The notes under the pieces are model-generated. The model was not told the origin of the DNA and did not search any database. It was given only the letters and a program-made list of their open reading frames with translations. From an uncultured Oscillospiraceae bacterium (GTDB taxonomy: Bacteria; Bacillota; Clostridia; Oscillospirales; Acutalibacteraceae), in the NCBI GenBank assembly GCA_910588935.1, contig CAJUSM010000008.1, positions 1 through 55,323 on the forward strand: a DNA stretch of 55,323 nt, given 5' to 3'. A program made the position numbers and the translations under genes. Below, piece after piece: positions 16,515 through 25,667 of the stretch; positions within the stretch are counted from its first letter, which is position 1, and each line of letters begins with the position of its first letter.

Positions 16515-18020
16515 ATGAATATGTCCACTTTAAAAAAACCAGCGGTGAGCCAGGGCTTTTTTGCGGTTCTGCTCTTGATTCAGCCCCCCTTGGACGTGCT
16601 TTCTTATTTTATGCAGTCCCTAGAGGCCACCGCCGTTACCACTGCCATACGCACGTTTCTCCTGTTTGCCGTGAGCTTATACGGGTTCGCTATTACGGAC
16701 AGGAGGAAGGTCTACTGGGCCTTTTATGCTGGGATTGCCGGCTTTTGGCTTCTTCATGCCTTAAATTGCCTGCGGGTGGGCTATGCTGACCCCCTGGCGG
16801 ATGGAGGGGAGTTTTTAAAGCTGGCTCAATTTCCTTTGTGGACGCTTAGTTTTGTTACCCTGCTTCGCCAAGGGGCAGGGGGCAGAGGTTGGGCGGAGGG
16901 GGTTCTTTCCCTGAATTTTGTGGTCATTTTGTTGATCATTGCCCTCTCTTTTGCCACTGGCCTGCCGGAGTATACCTATGCCGGGGCGAAGATTGGATTT
17001 TTGGGTTGGTTTGCGGTACCTACCGCTCAAAGCGCCATTGTCTCCATGCTCACCCCTGCCCTTCTGTTCTGTGCCTGGCGCACCCAGCGGCTTTGGGTGT
17101 TCTGCCTGGCATCGGCTCTGGGCTTTGGCCTGCTGTACTGCACAGGCACCCGGCTGGCCTATTTTTCCGCTATCTTAATTGCGGCGGCTTTTTTGCCTGG
17201 AATCCTCTTGGCAGGGGGCAGGCAGCGGCTGTGCTGCATTCCGCTGGCTGCGGCGCTGGTGGTTTTGGTGCTCTGCCGCAATGCCTCGCCTATGGCTCAG
17301 CGCCGGGCGGCGGCGGATCAATCTTACGATATCTACCAAGCTCAGGCAGACCAGATTATGGGGGAAGACCGGGATTTCCGCTTCACAGGCGAGCCTTTGC
17401 CAGAAGATCTGGCAGGAAAAATCCGGCGAGTTTACGAGGAAGTGTATACCCAGGAAAACGCTGCTGGCCAGCCTCTGCTGGGGGATTTGCTGGAGCGGTT
17501 TGGCACAGACCGGGTAATGGCCCACTACCAGTACACTACCAAGGCTTCGGTACTGTACCATGTGCGTACCAAAAAGCTGGCGGTGCTGGAGATGAGCTGG
17601 GAAGACCAGGATATGCTGACAAAGGCTTTGGGCATGGAGTATGCCAATTCTCAGATTAACGGTAACCCCTACGACCCGGAAAACGATTTTCCGGCCCTTT
17701 TCTATTATTATGGCTACCTGGGCACAGCCCTTTATCTGCTGTTTGCAGGATATTTTCTGTGGGCCCTGCTGGCTGGTTTTTTCAAAAACCTGAGCCGGCT
17801 GGCCGGCTATATTACTCCAGAGCTTACTGCCTATGCCGTTATGTTTTGCCTGGGGCTGGGGGCTGCCCAGTTTTCCGGCAATGTGCTGCGCAGGCCAAGC
17901 GTAACGGTTTACCTGGCCCTAGCGGGGGCGGCCATTTTCTGCCTAACCCGGGGGGACCGGGAGGGCAAGCTTTTTGCCCGGTATGAACGGCGGCCATCGG
18001 TCACTATGAAAAAACTTTGA
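16515..18020 (+). CDS. O-antigen-ligase-like polytopic membrane protein (copy 1)
   Basis: Integral membrane protein of 501 aa with about 10-11 predicted helices and a hydrophilic extracytoplasmic loop (about residues 265-385), the layout of Wzy/WaaL O-antigen ligase-like proteins. Conserved landmarks shared with the next gene: QPPLDVLSYF, GWFAVPTAQS, YCTGTRLAYFS, NDFPALFYYYGYLG and NVLRRPSVTVY. AAAGGA is 8 nt before the ATG. In Gram-positives such proteins are thought to polymerise or attach cell-surface glycans; the substrate is unknown. Tandem paralogue directly downstream. Confidence 0.8.
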   Translation: MNMSTLKKPAVSQGFFAVLLLIQPPLDVLSYFMQSLEATAVTTAIRTFLLFAVSLYGFAITDRRKVYWAFYAGIAGFWLLHALNCLRVGYADPLADGGEFLKLAQFPLWTLSFVTLLRQGAGGRGWAEGVLSLNFVVILLIIALSFATGLPEYTYAGAKIGFLGWFAVPTAQSAIVSMLTPALLFCAWRTQRLWVFCLASALGFGLLYCTGTRLAYFSAILIAAAFLPGILLAGGRQRLCCIPLAAALVVLVLCRNASPMAQRRAAADQSYDIYQAQADQIMGEDRDFRFTGEPLPEDLAGKIRRVYEEVYTQENAAGQPLLGDLLERFGTDRVMAHYQYTTKASVLYHVRTKKLAVLEMSWEDQDMLTKALGMEYANSQINGNPYDPENDFPALFYYYGYLGTALYLLFAGYFLWALLAGFFKNLSRLAGYITPELTAYAVMFCLGLGAAQFSGNVLRRPSVTVYLALAGAAIFCLTRGDREGKLFARYERRPSVTMKKL

Positions 18021-18043
18021 ATATCCAGGGAGGCGGCGTACTC

Positions 18044-19687
18044 ATGATAAAAATCCGAAAAGCATTGGAGGCCAGGCTATCGCTTCTGGTGCTGGTAATC
18101 CTAGCGGTGCAGCCTATGCTGGACGTGCTCTCTTACTTTCTCAGCGAAATGGGCAGCAACGCCCTTTCCACCCTGCTGCGCTTTGCCATGCTGGCGGTGA
18201 TAGCTCTGCTGGGTTTTGTGCTCAGCGATAAAAAGCTGGTATACCTCATCTTATATGGGGTGGCCGGGGTGTTTTGGACAGCCCATGTGCTAAACTCTTA
18301 CCGTATTGGGTATACCTCGGTGGTCCAGGACACTGCCAATTTTCTGCGTATCTTGAACTTTCCCATTTTTGTGCTCACCTTTATTACCATGCTGGAAATC
18401 GACCCCAGCCTACGGGACCAGTTCTACCTGGGGGTGGCGGTGAACTTTGGGGAAATGCTTCTCTTTACCGCCCTGCCTTGGCTTTTGGGCCAGCCGGTGT
18501 ATACCTACGAGGCCTTAGAGGTGGGGATTATGGGTTGGTTTGCCATTCCCAACGCCCAAGCGGTTATTTTGGTGCTGGGGGCCCCATTGGCCATTTATTG
18601 GGCCTACCGCACCGGGAAATACCCGTTGTTTTTAGGGGCAATGCTGGTGTGCTTTGGGCTTATGTACGCCACTGGCACAAAATTTACCTTTTATTCCATA
18701 TTTATCATAGCGGGTGCATATATTTTCCTGTTCGTCCTCCAGCTGGGGAAAAAGTCTCTCCGTTTTGCCCTGCCCATGCTGGTGCTGTTCGCCCTGGTGT
18801 TCGCTTTCCGGCACCAGTCCCCTATGGCCCTGCGGGAGCGGATGTCCGCCTATTCTCAAGGGCTGTACGCGGATATGGTGGAGGAGAGCCTGGAGAACAG
18901 CGGCACGGATGAGGACATGAGAAAAATTCTGGAGAATGAGGGAGAGGTTCCAGAAGAAGAGGAAGAGGATGAGGAGCCCAAGCCTGTGCCCCGGCCGGAA
19001 AAGGTGATTGCCAGAATGCGCCAGAGCATTATGGGAGTGTACACCGATGAGGATGTATACGGCTGGCTGCTGAACAACCTGAACCAGCGCTTTGGGGTTT
19101 ACAACGTGATGGAGGCCTACCACCACTCGGTGGCTACAGGCACCCTCTCTGATTTTCGAGCCTGCAAAACCTTTTTTGCCCGGATGGTATGGCACGAGAA
19201 GGACACCCTGACCCACTGGCTGGGGTATGAATACAGCGATTTCTTGGTGGGAGGCACCATTTACGACTTGGAAAACGATTTTCCCGCGGTTTACTACTGC
19301 TGTGGCTACCTAGGCTTTGGGCTGTACCTGCTGTTTTTTGGGGTGTTCGTGTTTGTGGTACTCCGAGCATTTACAGGGAGCGTAGTGCTGGCCTGCCAAA
19401 AGGAGCCGATGGGGAAGCGCCGGACGCTGTGGGCGGCTAAGGGCTGTTGGCAGGGCCTGCGGAACTTTCTCACGATTGAGACCGGGGCAGTGGGCATGAG
19501 CTTTTTGCTGGCAGTAATCGCGGCACAGATTTCCGGGTATGTGCTGCGCAGGCCCAATGTGACCATTTACTTTGCGGTAGCGGCGGCCTGTTTGTTTGCC
19601 CTGACTGCGGGCGCGCCAGGGCCGGCGCTGCTGGCCCCGGCCTTACGGAAAGCTCCCCTAAAAACCCAAAAAGCAACAAACCCCTAA
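18044..19687 (+). CDS. O-antigen-ligase-like polytopic membrane protein (copy 2)
   Basis: Paralogue of the preceding gene, 547 aa, starting 23 nt after it with AGGGAGG upstream of ATG 18044 (a TTG 27 nt earlier overlaps the previous stop and has no site). Same landmarks: QPMLDVLSYFLSEMG, GWFAIPNAQA, MYATGTKFTFYS, NDFPAVYYCCGYLG, YVLRRPNVTIY. It differs by a strongly acidic insert (EVPEEEEEDEEPKPVPRPEK, near residue 305) in the large outer loop and a longer C-terminal region. Probably co-transcribed and possibly acting with copy 1 on the same surface polymer. No glycosyltransferases are adjacent. Confidence 0.8.
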   Translation: MIKIRKALEARLSLLVLVILAVQPMLDVLSYFLSEMGSNALSTLLRFAMLAVIALLGFVLSDKKLVYLILYGVAGVFWTAHVLNSYRIGYTSVVQDTANFLRILNFPIFVLTFITMLEIDPSLRDQFYLGVAVNFGEMLLFTALPWLLGQPVYTYEALEVGIMGWFAIPNAQAVILVLGAPLAIYWAYRTGKYPLFLGAMLVCFGLMYATGTKFTFYSIFIIAGAYIFLFVLQLGKKSLRFALPMLVLFALVFAFRHQSPMALRERMSAYSQGLYADMVEESLENSGTDEDMRKILENEGEVPEEEEEDEEPKPVPRPEKVIARMRQSIMGVYTDEDVYGWLLNNLNQRFGVYNVMEAYHHSVATGTLSDFRACKTFFARMVWHEKDTLTHWLGYEYSDFLVGGTIYDLENDFPAVYYCCGYLGFGLYLLFFGVFVFVVLRAFTGSVVLACQKEPMGKRRTLWAAKGCWQGLRNFLTIETGAVGMSFLLAVIAAQISGYVLRRPNVTIYFAVAAACLFALTAGAPGPALLAPALRKAPLKTQKATNP

Positions 19688-19977
19688 TAAAACAAATACG
19701 CGGTAGGAGTGGGAACCCCTAAAAAAGAGGCGCGTTTTGCCGGCTGTGCCCGCGGGGCTACCTACATGGCCCAGGCGTTGTACCTGTAAGGGCAAGGGTG
19801 CAGGGGCTTGGTCTCGCCTGCTGGTTTGGCTGGGTCAGAGGAAACCCCACTAGGGAGCTTTCCCTTTGTAGCCGGTAGCCTTTTTGGAAAAAAGCAAGGT
19901 TTCTGAAAGCGAAGCCTTGCTTATCCATTAACCAGAGCGCCTCAGCATCTTGTTTCCGGAATAACAGCGCTTGTGTT
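19688..19977. other. Intergenic region before ptsI
   Basis: No coding region supported. It contains a 12-bp hairpin at 19892-19922 (AAGCAAGGTTTC/GAAGCCTTGCTT, one G-U pair on the plus strand) without a T run, and a short AGGGA/TCCCT hairpin near 19852. Could be leader or trailer structure; no known RNA family recognised. Confidence 0.4.
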
Positions 19978-20006
19978 TTTACAAAAATACATAAATTTTT
20001 TATGAT
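19978..20006 (+). promoter_or_regulatory. Promoter of ptsI
   Basis: TTTACA, 17-nt spacer, TATGAT, 63 nt before the ptsI ATG. An ACAAAACGT/CAGTTTTGT imperfect inverted repeat lies just downstream in the leader. Confidence 0.68.
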
Positions 20007-20069
20007 GACAAAACGTCAGTTTTGTACGAATAAGGCATAAGTCAAAAAATGAAAAGCGAGGTGAAGACC

Positions 20070-21785
20070 ATGCTGCACGGTACAGCTGTATCAGAAGGAA
20101 TTGGACTGGGCAGGGTAATGGTATTAAAGGAATACGCCCTTGTTCATGGCACGCATCGAAATGCCGATGCCGCCGCGGAAAAGACACGGCTTCTCCAGGC
20201 GGTGCAGCAGTTTTGCGAAAATACCGCCCAGCAGGTAGAAATGCTGAAAAATACCGCAGGCAAGGAGGACGCGGGGATTCTGGAATGTCAGATTGAGATG
20301 GCCCAGGATCCCGCTCTGCGGGAAGAGGTGGGGGCCCTAATTGACAGCGGGCGCTCTGCGGAATCGGCTTTAAAAGAAATCTGCGACCGGTATATTGGCT
20401 TTTTTGCCAATTCCCACGATGAGCTCACCCGCCTGCGGGGGGAGGACTTACGGGACATGCGCCAGTCGCTGCTCTGCCTGCTGCTGGGCGTAGAGGGAAC
20501 CTCTCCCAGCCAGGCTCCCCGGGGTACGGTTTTGGTGGCTCACGAGCTTACCCCCTCTATGATGTCTGGGGTGGACAGGGATCGAATTGTGGCCATTGTT
20601 ACCGAGGCGGGGGGCAGGGTTTCTCATGCCTCTATTTTGGCCAGGGCCATGGGGGTGCCTACAGTGTGCGGGGTTTCCGGGGCTATTGGCCGGCTGCGGG
20701 AGGGCTCCTTTATCATTGTAGACGGCACCAGGGGGGACATCATCATTACCCCAGACCAGGAAATGATAGAGGCCTACTGGCTAAAGCGGGCAGAGTTTAT
20801 TGACGAAGCCAAGAAGATGGAGCATTTCCGCCACCGGAAAACCGTTTCCGCCAGTGGGCAGAACTATCAGATTTTCTGCAATATCAGCATGCCCAGCGGC
20901 TCTGCCGGGGCCCTGAACAGCGGCGGTGAGGGAGTAGGCCTTTTCCGCAGCGAGTACCTGTTTATGAACCGCCGGCAGCCTCCTGACGAGGAGGAACAGA
21001 CCGCGGCCTATATTCAAACCGCCCAGGGGGCCCAGGGCAGGCCCACGGTGATCCGGACCATAGATGTGGGCGGGGATAAAGAGATCCCCAGCCTGCCGCA
21101 GGAGCAGGAGGAAAACCCGTTTTTGGGCCTGCGGGGCATTCGTTGGTGCTTAAAGCACCAAGAGATTTTTATGACCCAGCTCCGGGCTCTGCTCCGAGCC
21201 GGAGTGGCGGAAAACACCGATATACGGGTTATGTTCCCCATGGTTTCTACCATAGAGGAACTGCGGGAGGGCAGGGAGCTTTTGCGGAAAGCGCGGGCTC
21301 AGCTGGAAAGCCAAGGAATACCCTGTGCCCCTTACCTGCCGGTGGGGGCTATGGTGGAAACCCCGGCGGCGGTGTTCCTGGCAGACTCCCTGGCGGTGGA
21401 ATCCGACTTTTTAAGCGTGGGCACCAATGACTTAACCGGTTACGTTATGGCATGCGACCGGGGAAATTCCACGGTTTCGGAGATGTACGCGGTGTTCCAG
21501 CCCGCGGTGCTTCGGGCCCTGCAGTTTATTGCCAGTTGCGGGGTTAAACGGGGGGTGCCGGTAAGCATATGCGGGGAGGCTGCCTCTGATCCCCGGCTGA
21601 TTCCCCTGCTGATGTCTTTTGGCATCCACAGTTTCAGCGTGTCCCCAGGGGCGGTGCTGGGGGTACGGAGCGTGGTATCCAGCTGGGCAAACCCCAGGGC
21701 CGACAAGCTGGCCCGAGAGGTACTGGGAATGCAGACCCTAGAAGAAGTGATGGAAGCCCTGGAGAGGGCTTGCCGGGAATCGTAA
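20070..21785 (+). CDS. ptsI: Phosphoenolpyruvate-protein phosphotransferase (PTS enzyme I)
   Basis: Transfers phosphate from PEP to HPr in the sugar phosphotransferase system; cytoplasmic dimer. 571 aa, normal length. The N-terminal HPr-binding region is followed by the phosphohistidine motif GGRVSHASILARAMG (His186), and the C-terminal PEP-binding barrel shows GGEGVGLFRSEYLF, GLRGIRWCL, VGTNDL and the catalytic Cys in VSICGEAASDP. I chose ATG 20070 (GAGGTG 6 nt upstream) over the ATG 21 nt earlier, which has no ribosome site. It stands alone: ptsH and hprK are not adjacent. A strong terminator follows. Confidence 0.96.
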   Translation: MLHGTAVSEGIGLGRVMVLKEYALVHGTHRNADAAAEKTRLLQAVQQFCENTAQQVEMLKNTAGKEDAGILECQIEMAQDPALREEVGALIDSGRSAESALKEICDRYIGFFANSHDELTRLRGEDLRDMRQSLLCLLLGVEGTSPSQAPRGTVLVAHELTPSMMSGVDRDRIVAIVTEAGGRVSHASILARAMGVPTVCGVSGAIGRLREGSFIIVDGTRGDIIITPDQEMIEAYWLKRAEFIDEAKKMEHFRHRKTVSASGQNYQIFCNISMPSGSAGALNSGGEGVGLFRSEYLFMNRRQPPDEEEQTAAYIQTAQGAQGRPTVIRTIDVGGDKEIPSLPQEQEENPFLGLRGIRWCLKHQEIFMTQLRALLRAGVAENTDIRVMFPMVSTIEELREGRELLRKARAQLESQGIPCAPYLPVGAMVETPAAVFLADSLAVESDFLSVGTNDLTGYVMACDRGNSTVSEMYAVFQPAVLRALQFIASCGVKRGVPVSICGEAASDPRLIPLLMSFGIHSFSVSPGAVLGVRSVVSSWANPRADKLAREVLGMQTLEEVMEALERACRES

Positions 21786-21797
21786 ACATAATTGTAG

Positions 21798-21835
21798 GGA
21801 GGGCAGGCTTGGCAGAAGGCCTGCCCTCCTGTTTT
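21798..21835 (+). terminator. Intrinsic terminator of ptsI
   Basis: Perfect 11-bp stem GGAGGGCAGGC/GCCTGCCCTCC, 10-nt loop, followed by TGTTTT, shortly after the ptsI stop. Confidence 0.85.
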
Positions 21836-21903
21836 GCAAGCCTTTTCTTCTTGTATCCTGCCTTTTAATCCTAGTTCGGACATTTCCTGGTGGTTTTGGG
21901 GGC

Positions 21904-21932
21904 TTTTCAAACTGGGGAAATCGTGGTATAAT
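21904..21932 (+). promoter_or_regulatory. Promoter of typA
   Basis: TTTTCA, 17-nt spacer, perfect TATAAT, 57 nt before the typA ATG. Confidence 0.62.
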
Positions 21933-21988
21933 CATCAATTGAGATAATTTAGGAGGATGTATTCGAAAAAGGAAAGGATTGGAAGTTA

Positions 21989-23815
21989 ATGGGAACTAGA
22001 GATAACCTGCGCAACGTGGCCATTATTGCCCATGTAGATCATGGCAAGACTACCCTGGTGGATCAGCTGCTGAGGCAAAGCGGCATTTTCCGGGCCAACG
22101 AGGCGGTAGCCGAACGGGTAATGGATTCCGGAGACCTGGAGCGGGAAAGGGGAATCACCATACTCTCAAAAAATACCGCCGTTATGTACAATGATACAAA
22201 AATTAATATTGTGGATACTCCTGGCCATGCGGACTTTGGCGGCGAGGTGGAGCGGGTGCTGCTGATGGTAGACGGCGTGCTTTTGCTGGTAGACGCCTTT
22301 GAAGGCTGTATGCCCCAAACTCGTTTTGTGCTGAAAAAGGCCTTGGCCCTAGGGAAAAAGCCATTAGTTGTCCTGAATAAAATTGACCGCCCTGGGGCCC
22401 GCCCCGCCGAGGTGGTGGACGAGGTGCTGGATCTTTTCATTGAGTTAGGGGCGAACGATGACCAGCTGGAGTTCCCAGTGGCCTACTGCTCGGCCCGAGA
22501 GGGTTATGCAACCCTAGAGCCTGGCCAGCCAGGCACAGATATGACCCCTCTTTTTGAGATGATCCTCAACCAGGTGCCTGCTCCCCAGGGGGATCTGGAG
22601 GGCCCTGCCCAGGTGCTGTTTTCCAATATTGATTATGATGAGTACGTGGGCCGCATTGGCATTGGGCGGGTAGAGCGAGGCACTGTAAAAGCCGGCCAGC
22701 AGGTGGCGATCTGCGGCGGAGGGGAAGAGGGCCACAAAATGGCCAAGGTGACCAAGCTTTACCAGTTTGAGGGGTTGAAACGGGTGGAGGCGGAGTCTGC
22801 CCAACTGGGGGACATTATCGCGGTATCTGGCATTGCCGACCTGAATATTGGCCAGACCGCCTGCGCCCCAGAGGCCATTGAGCCCCTACCCTTTGTAAAA
22901 ATTGATGAACCCACTGTGGCCATGATGTTTAAGGTAAATGATTCCCCCTTTGCTGGCCGAGAAGGAAAATTTGTTACCTCTAGGAACCTGCGGGACCGGC
23001 TCTTTAAAGAGGTGGAAACCAATGTAGCCATGCGGGTGGAAGAGACAGAGACCATGGATACCTTTAAGGTTTCCGGCCGTGGGGAGCTGCACCTGTCCAT
23101 CCTTATTGAGCAGATGCGGCGCCAGGGCTACGAGTTTCAAGTATCTCCCCCTACGGTGATCTTTAAGGAAAAGGATGGCCAGCGCCTGGAACCTATGGAG
23201 CTGCTGATGATTGAGACCCCTGACAACTATGTGGGGGCCGTTATGGAGAAAATTGGGGCCAGGAAGGCCGAGCTCCTCAATATGGGCACTAGAGAAGGGG
23301 GCATGACCCATATGGAGTTTAAAATTCCTGCCCGGGGCCTTATGGGCTACCGCTCGGAGTTCCTGACAGACACCAACGGCAATGGGATTATGAACCATGT
23401 GTTTGACGGCTACGAGCCGTATAAAGGCGACATTACCCAGCGGCAGCAGGGCTCTATCATCGCCTTTGAAGCAGGGGAATCCACAGCCTATGGCCTATTC
23501 TACGCCCAGGACCGGGGCAGGATGTTTATTGGGCCTGGGGTAGAGGTGTATGAGGGGATGATTGTAGGCTCTAACCCCAAAAACGAGGATATTGTGGTAA
23601 ATGTGTGCAAAAAAAAGCACGCCACCAATACCAGATCTTCCGGCGCGGACGAGGCCCTAAAGCTGACTCCCCACTCGGTGCTGAGCCTGGAGCAGTGCCT
23701 GGAATTCATTGGGGAGGATGAGTACGTGGAGGTTACACCGAAAAACGTGCGGATGCGCAAGGCCACCCTGTCCCGAGAGCAGAGGCTGAAGCTTGCCAGC
23801 AGGAAGAAAGGCTAA
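21989..23815 (+). CDS. typA: Ribosome-associated GTPase TypA/BipA
   Basis: Translational GTPase of 608 aa, the usual length. G1 is AHVDHGKTTLVDQL (residues 14-27), the switch region has ERERGITI, G3 is DTPGHADFGGEVE and G4 is NKIDRPGARP. EF-G-like domains follow, with the TypA C-terminal region including GLMGYRSEFLTDTNGNG and NVCKKKHATNTRSS. Acts on ribosomes in 50S assembly and stress or cold adaptation. Preceded by its own promoter. Confidence 0.97.
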   Translation: MGTRDNLRNVAIIAHVDHGKTTLVDQLLRQSGIFRANEAVAERVMDSGDLERERGITILSKNTAVMYNDTKINIVDTPGHADFGGEVERVLLMVDGVLLLVDAFEGCMPQTRFVLKKALALGKKPLVVLNKIDRPGARPAEVVDEVLDLFIELGANDDQLEFPVAYCSAREGYATLEPGQPGTDMTPLFEMILNQVPAPQGDLEGPAQVLFSNIDYDEYVGRIGIGRVERGTVKAGQQVAICGGGEEGHKMAKVTKLYQFEGLKRVEAESAQLGDIIAVSGIADLNIGQTACAPEAIEPLPFVKIDEPTVAMMFKVNDSPFAGREGKFVTSRNLRDRLFKEVETNVAMRVEETETMDTFKVSGRGELHLSILIEQMRRQGYEFQVSPPTVIFKEKDGQRLEPMELLMIETPDNYVGAVMEKIGARKAELLNMGTREGGMTHMEFKIPARGLMGYRSEFLTDTNGNGIMNHVFDGYEPYKGDITQRQQGSIIAFEAGESTAYGLFYAQDRGRMFIGPGVEVYEGMIVGSNPKNEDIVVNVCKKKHATNTRSSGADEALKLTPHSVLSLEQCLEFIGEDEYVEVTPKNVRMRKATLSREQRLKLASRKKG

Positions 23816-23981
23816 CGCAAGAAGGGGGCCTGGAAAAAATGCCTTTAAGGCGCGGGGAGGCGGCTTTGTGCGGGCGAAAGCGCCGGTGATGAGCAAATGC
23901 GGAATTCCCGGTTTTCACTTTTTGCCTGGGTCCCTGCTTTCCCTATTTGTCTCCCTACAACCATGAAAGGAGCCACCCACC

Positions 23982-25667
23982 ATGAACATCGCGATTCTGG
24001 ATCTGGAATGGAATGCCGCCTACAGCCGGAAACTAAAAGGCTATATCAACGAAATCATCGAGTTTGGCGCGGTGAAATGCGGCGAGAATTTTCAGCCTGC
24101 CGACACCTTTTCCTGCTTTGTTCGCCCCCAGGTGGGCAAGCGCCTAAACTCCGTGGTGGCCGGGCTTACCAGCATTACCCAGGAAAACCTTACTGCCGGC
24201 ATTCCTTTTATGCAGGCTGTTAGCCGCTTTAAGCATTGGCTGGGGGACTGCGTGGTAATGACCTGGGGCTCTGGGGACATTCTGACCCTCATTGAAAACT
24301 GCCGGTACTTCAGCGGCAGCGGCCAAGTCCCCTTTCTTACCCGGTACTGCGACCTTCAGCGCTTTGCCCAGGAGCGCCTGGGCCTGGGAACTGGGGAACA
24401 GGCGGGACTGGAAAAGGTGGCAAACCTTCTGGGCCTAGACATCTCCCAGATGGAGCATCACCGGGCCCTGGATGACAGCCTGGTTACCCTTCAGGTTTTG
24501 GGCCAGGTTTACGATTCTCAGGCCATTGAACCCTATATCCAGGGCTGCAATCAGGAATTTTACGAAAAAATGACTTTCCGCACCCGCTATATCAAGGAGC
24601 TGGATGATCCTCAGGTCCGGCCAGAACATCTGGCCTTTTTGTGCCCCAGCTGTGGGGCCCAGGCTAGGCGGACCGGCCAATGGTCCCTGCGCAACCGAGG
24701 CTTTCGGGCAGAGTTTCGCTGCCCAGGCTGCGGCGGGCGGTTCATTGGGCGGGTACTGATCAAACAGAAATATGAGGGCGTATCCGTGAATAAGAAAATT
24801 TATCCTGTACCAATTATAGAAAAGCCTAGAGAGAATCCTCAGCCAGGCCCCATTGCCCAAATGGAGCTGACCCTGAAAGAGGGGGTTGGATTTCTCCGCT
24901 TTTCGGCCTGGAAGAATTTGGCGGGGGTAACCCACGCCTTTTCCACCCGGCTGGGGGGCGTAAGCAGCAAAGAGTTTGCCGCTATGAACCTGGGATTTGA
25001 AAGAGGGGATCCGGAAGAGAATGTAGAGGAAAATTACCGGCGGTTCTGCGCCGCGGCAGGCTTTGACTTTGACTCTCTGGTGTGCGGCAGTCAGGTTCAC
25101 AAAACGGATATCCGCCGGGTAGGGGCCGGGGACCAGGGGGCGGGAATTTGGCGGCCCAATGGCTGGGAAAGCGCTGACGGCCTGTGTACAAACGTGCCTG
25201 GGGTGACTTTGGTTGTTTTTGGGGCGGACTGTGTGCCGGTTTATTTTGTAGACCCGGAAAACCGGGCCATTGGCCTGGCCCACGCGGGCTGGCGGGGGGC
25301 TGCGGCTGGAATGCCGGCAATTATGGCAGAGCGCATGGCCCAAGAGTTTGGCAGCGATCCCCAAAAGCTGCTGGCCGCCATTGGCCCTTCTATCTGCCGG
25401 GACTGCTTTGAGGTGGACGAACCAGTGGCGAAGGAATTTTTGGCCCTGCCCGGCGGAGAAATGTTTACCGAGGGGCCGGCAGGCGAAAAATACCATGTGG
25501 ATCTATGGGAATGCTGCCGCCAGTCCCTGCTGGGGGCAGGGCTGCCGCCGGAGCACATTTGGGTAGGCGGAGTATGCACCATGGAGAACAGCGACCTGAT
25601 TTTCTCTCACCGAAAGACTAGGGGCCAGCGGGGAAGCAACTGTGCTATGCTGGCCTTAGACCCGTGA
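23982..25667 (+). CDS. Fusion of DEDDh 3'-5' exonuclease, zinc ribbon and PgeF/YlmD-type multicopper-fold domain
   Basis: Protein of 561 aa with three parts. Residues 1-180 form a DnaQ-like exonuclease: catalytic D and E in ILDLEWNA, and HHRALDDS near residue 157. Residues about 220-250 form a CPSCG...CPGCG zinc ribbon. Residues about 300-561 form a PgeF/YlmD (DUF152, polyphenol-oxidase/purine nucleoside phosphorylase-like) domain: FSTRLGG, CGSQVHKTD, FGADCVPVYFVDP, HAGWRGAAAGM and FSHRKTRGQRGSN, with the His/Cys/His ligands in place. In most bacteria PgeF is a separate protein that removes purine nucleosides or a cytoplasmic murein precursor error product. AAAGGAG is upstream of the ATG. The downstream radical SAM gene overlaps by 4 nt. 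No frame break is visible, so the fusion looks real. Confidence 0.88.
   Translation: MNIAILDLEWNAAYSRKLKGYINEIIEFGAVKCGENFQPADTFSCFVRPQVGKRLNSVVAGLTSITQENLTAGIPFMQAVSRFKHWLGDCVVMTWGSGDILTLIENCRYFSGSGQVPFLTRYCDLQRFAQERLGLGTGEQAGLEKVANLLGLDISQMEHHRALDDSLVTLQVLGQVYDSQAIEPYIQGCNQEFYEKMTFRTRYIKELDDPQVRPEHLAFLCPSCGAQARRTGQWSLRNRGFRAEFRCPGCGGRFIGRVLIKQKYEGVSVNKKIYPVPIIEKPRENPQPGPIAQMELTLKEGVGFLRFSAWKNLAGVTHAFSTRLGGVSSKEFAAMNLGFERGDPEENVEENYRRFCAAAGFDFDSLVCGSQVHKTDIRRVGAGDQGAGIWRPNGWESADGLCTNVPGVTLVVFGADCVPVYFVDPENRAIGLAHAGWRGAAAGMPAIMAERMAQEFGSDPQKLLAAIGPSICRDCFEVDEPVAKEFLALPGGEMFTEGPAGEKYHVDLWECCRQSLLGAGLPPEHIWVGGVCTMENSDLIFSHRKTRGQRGSNCAMLALDP

Noticed and set aside
19700..19860. 6S-like or other housekeeping RNA before ptsI
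   Set aside because: Only a short outer AGTGGG/CCCACT pairing; no convincing long stem or conserved motif.
24435..25496. 353-codon minus-strand open frame
   Set aside because: Antisense to the exonuclease-PgeF fusion, which has conserved catalytic motifs; GC-rich sequence gives long antisense frames.
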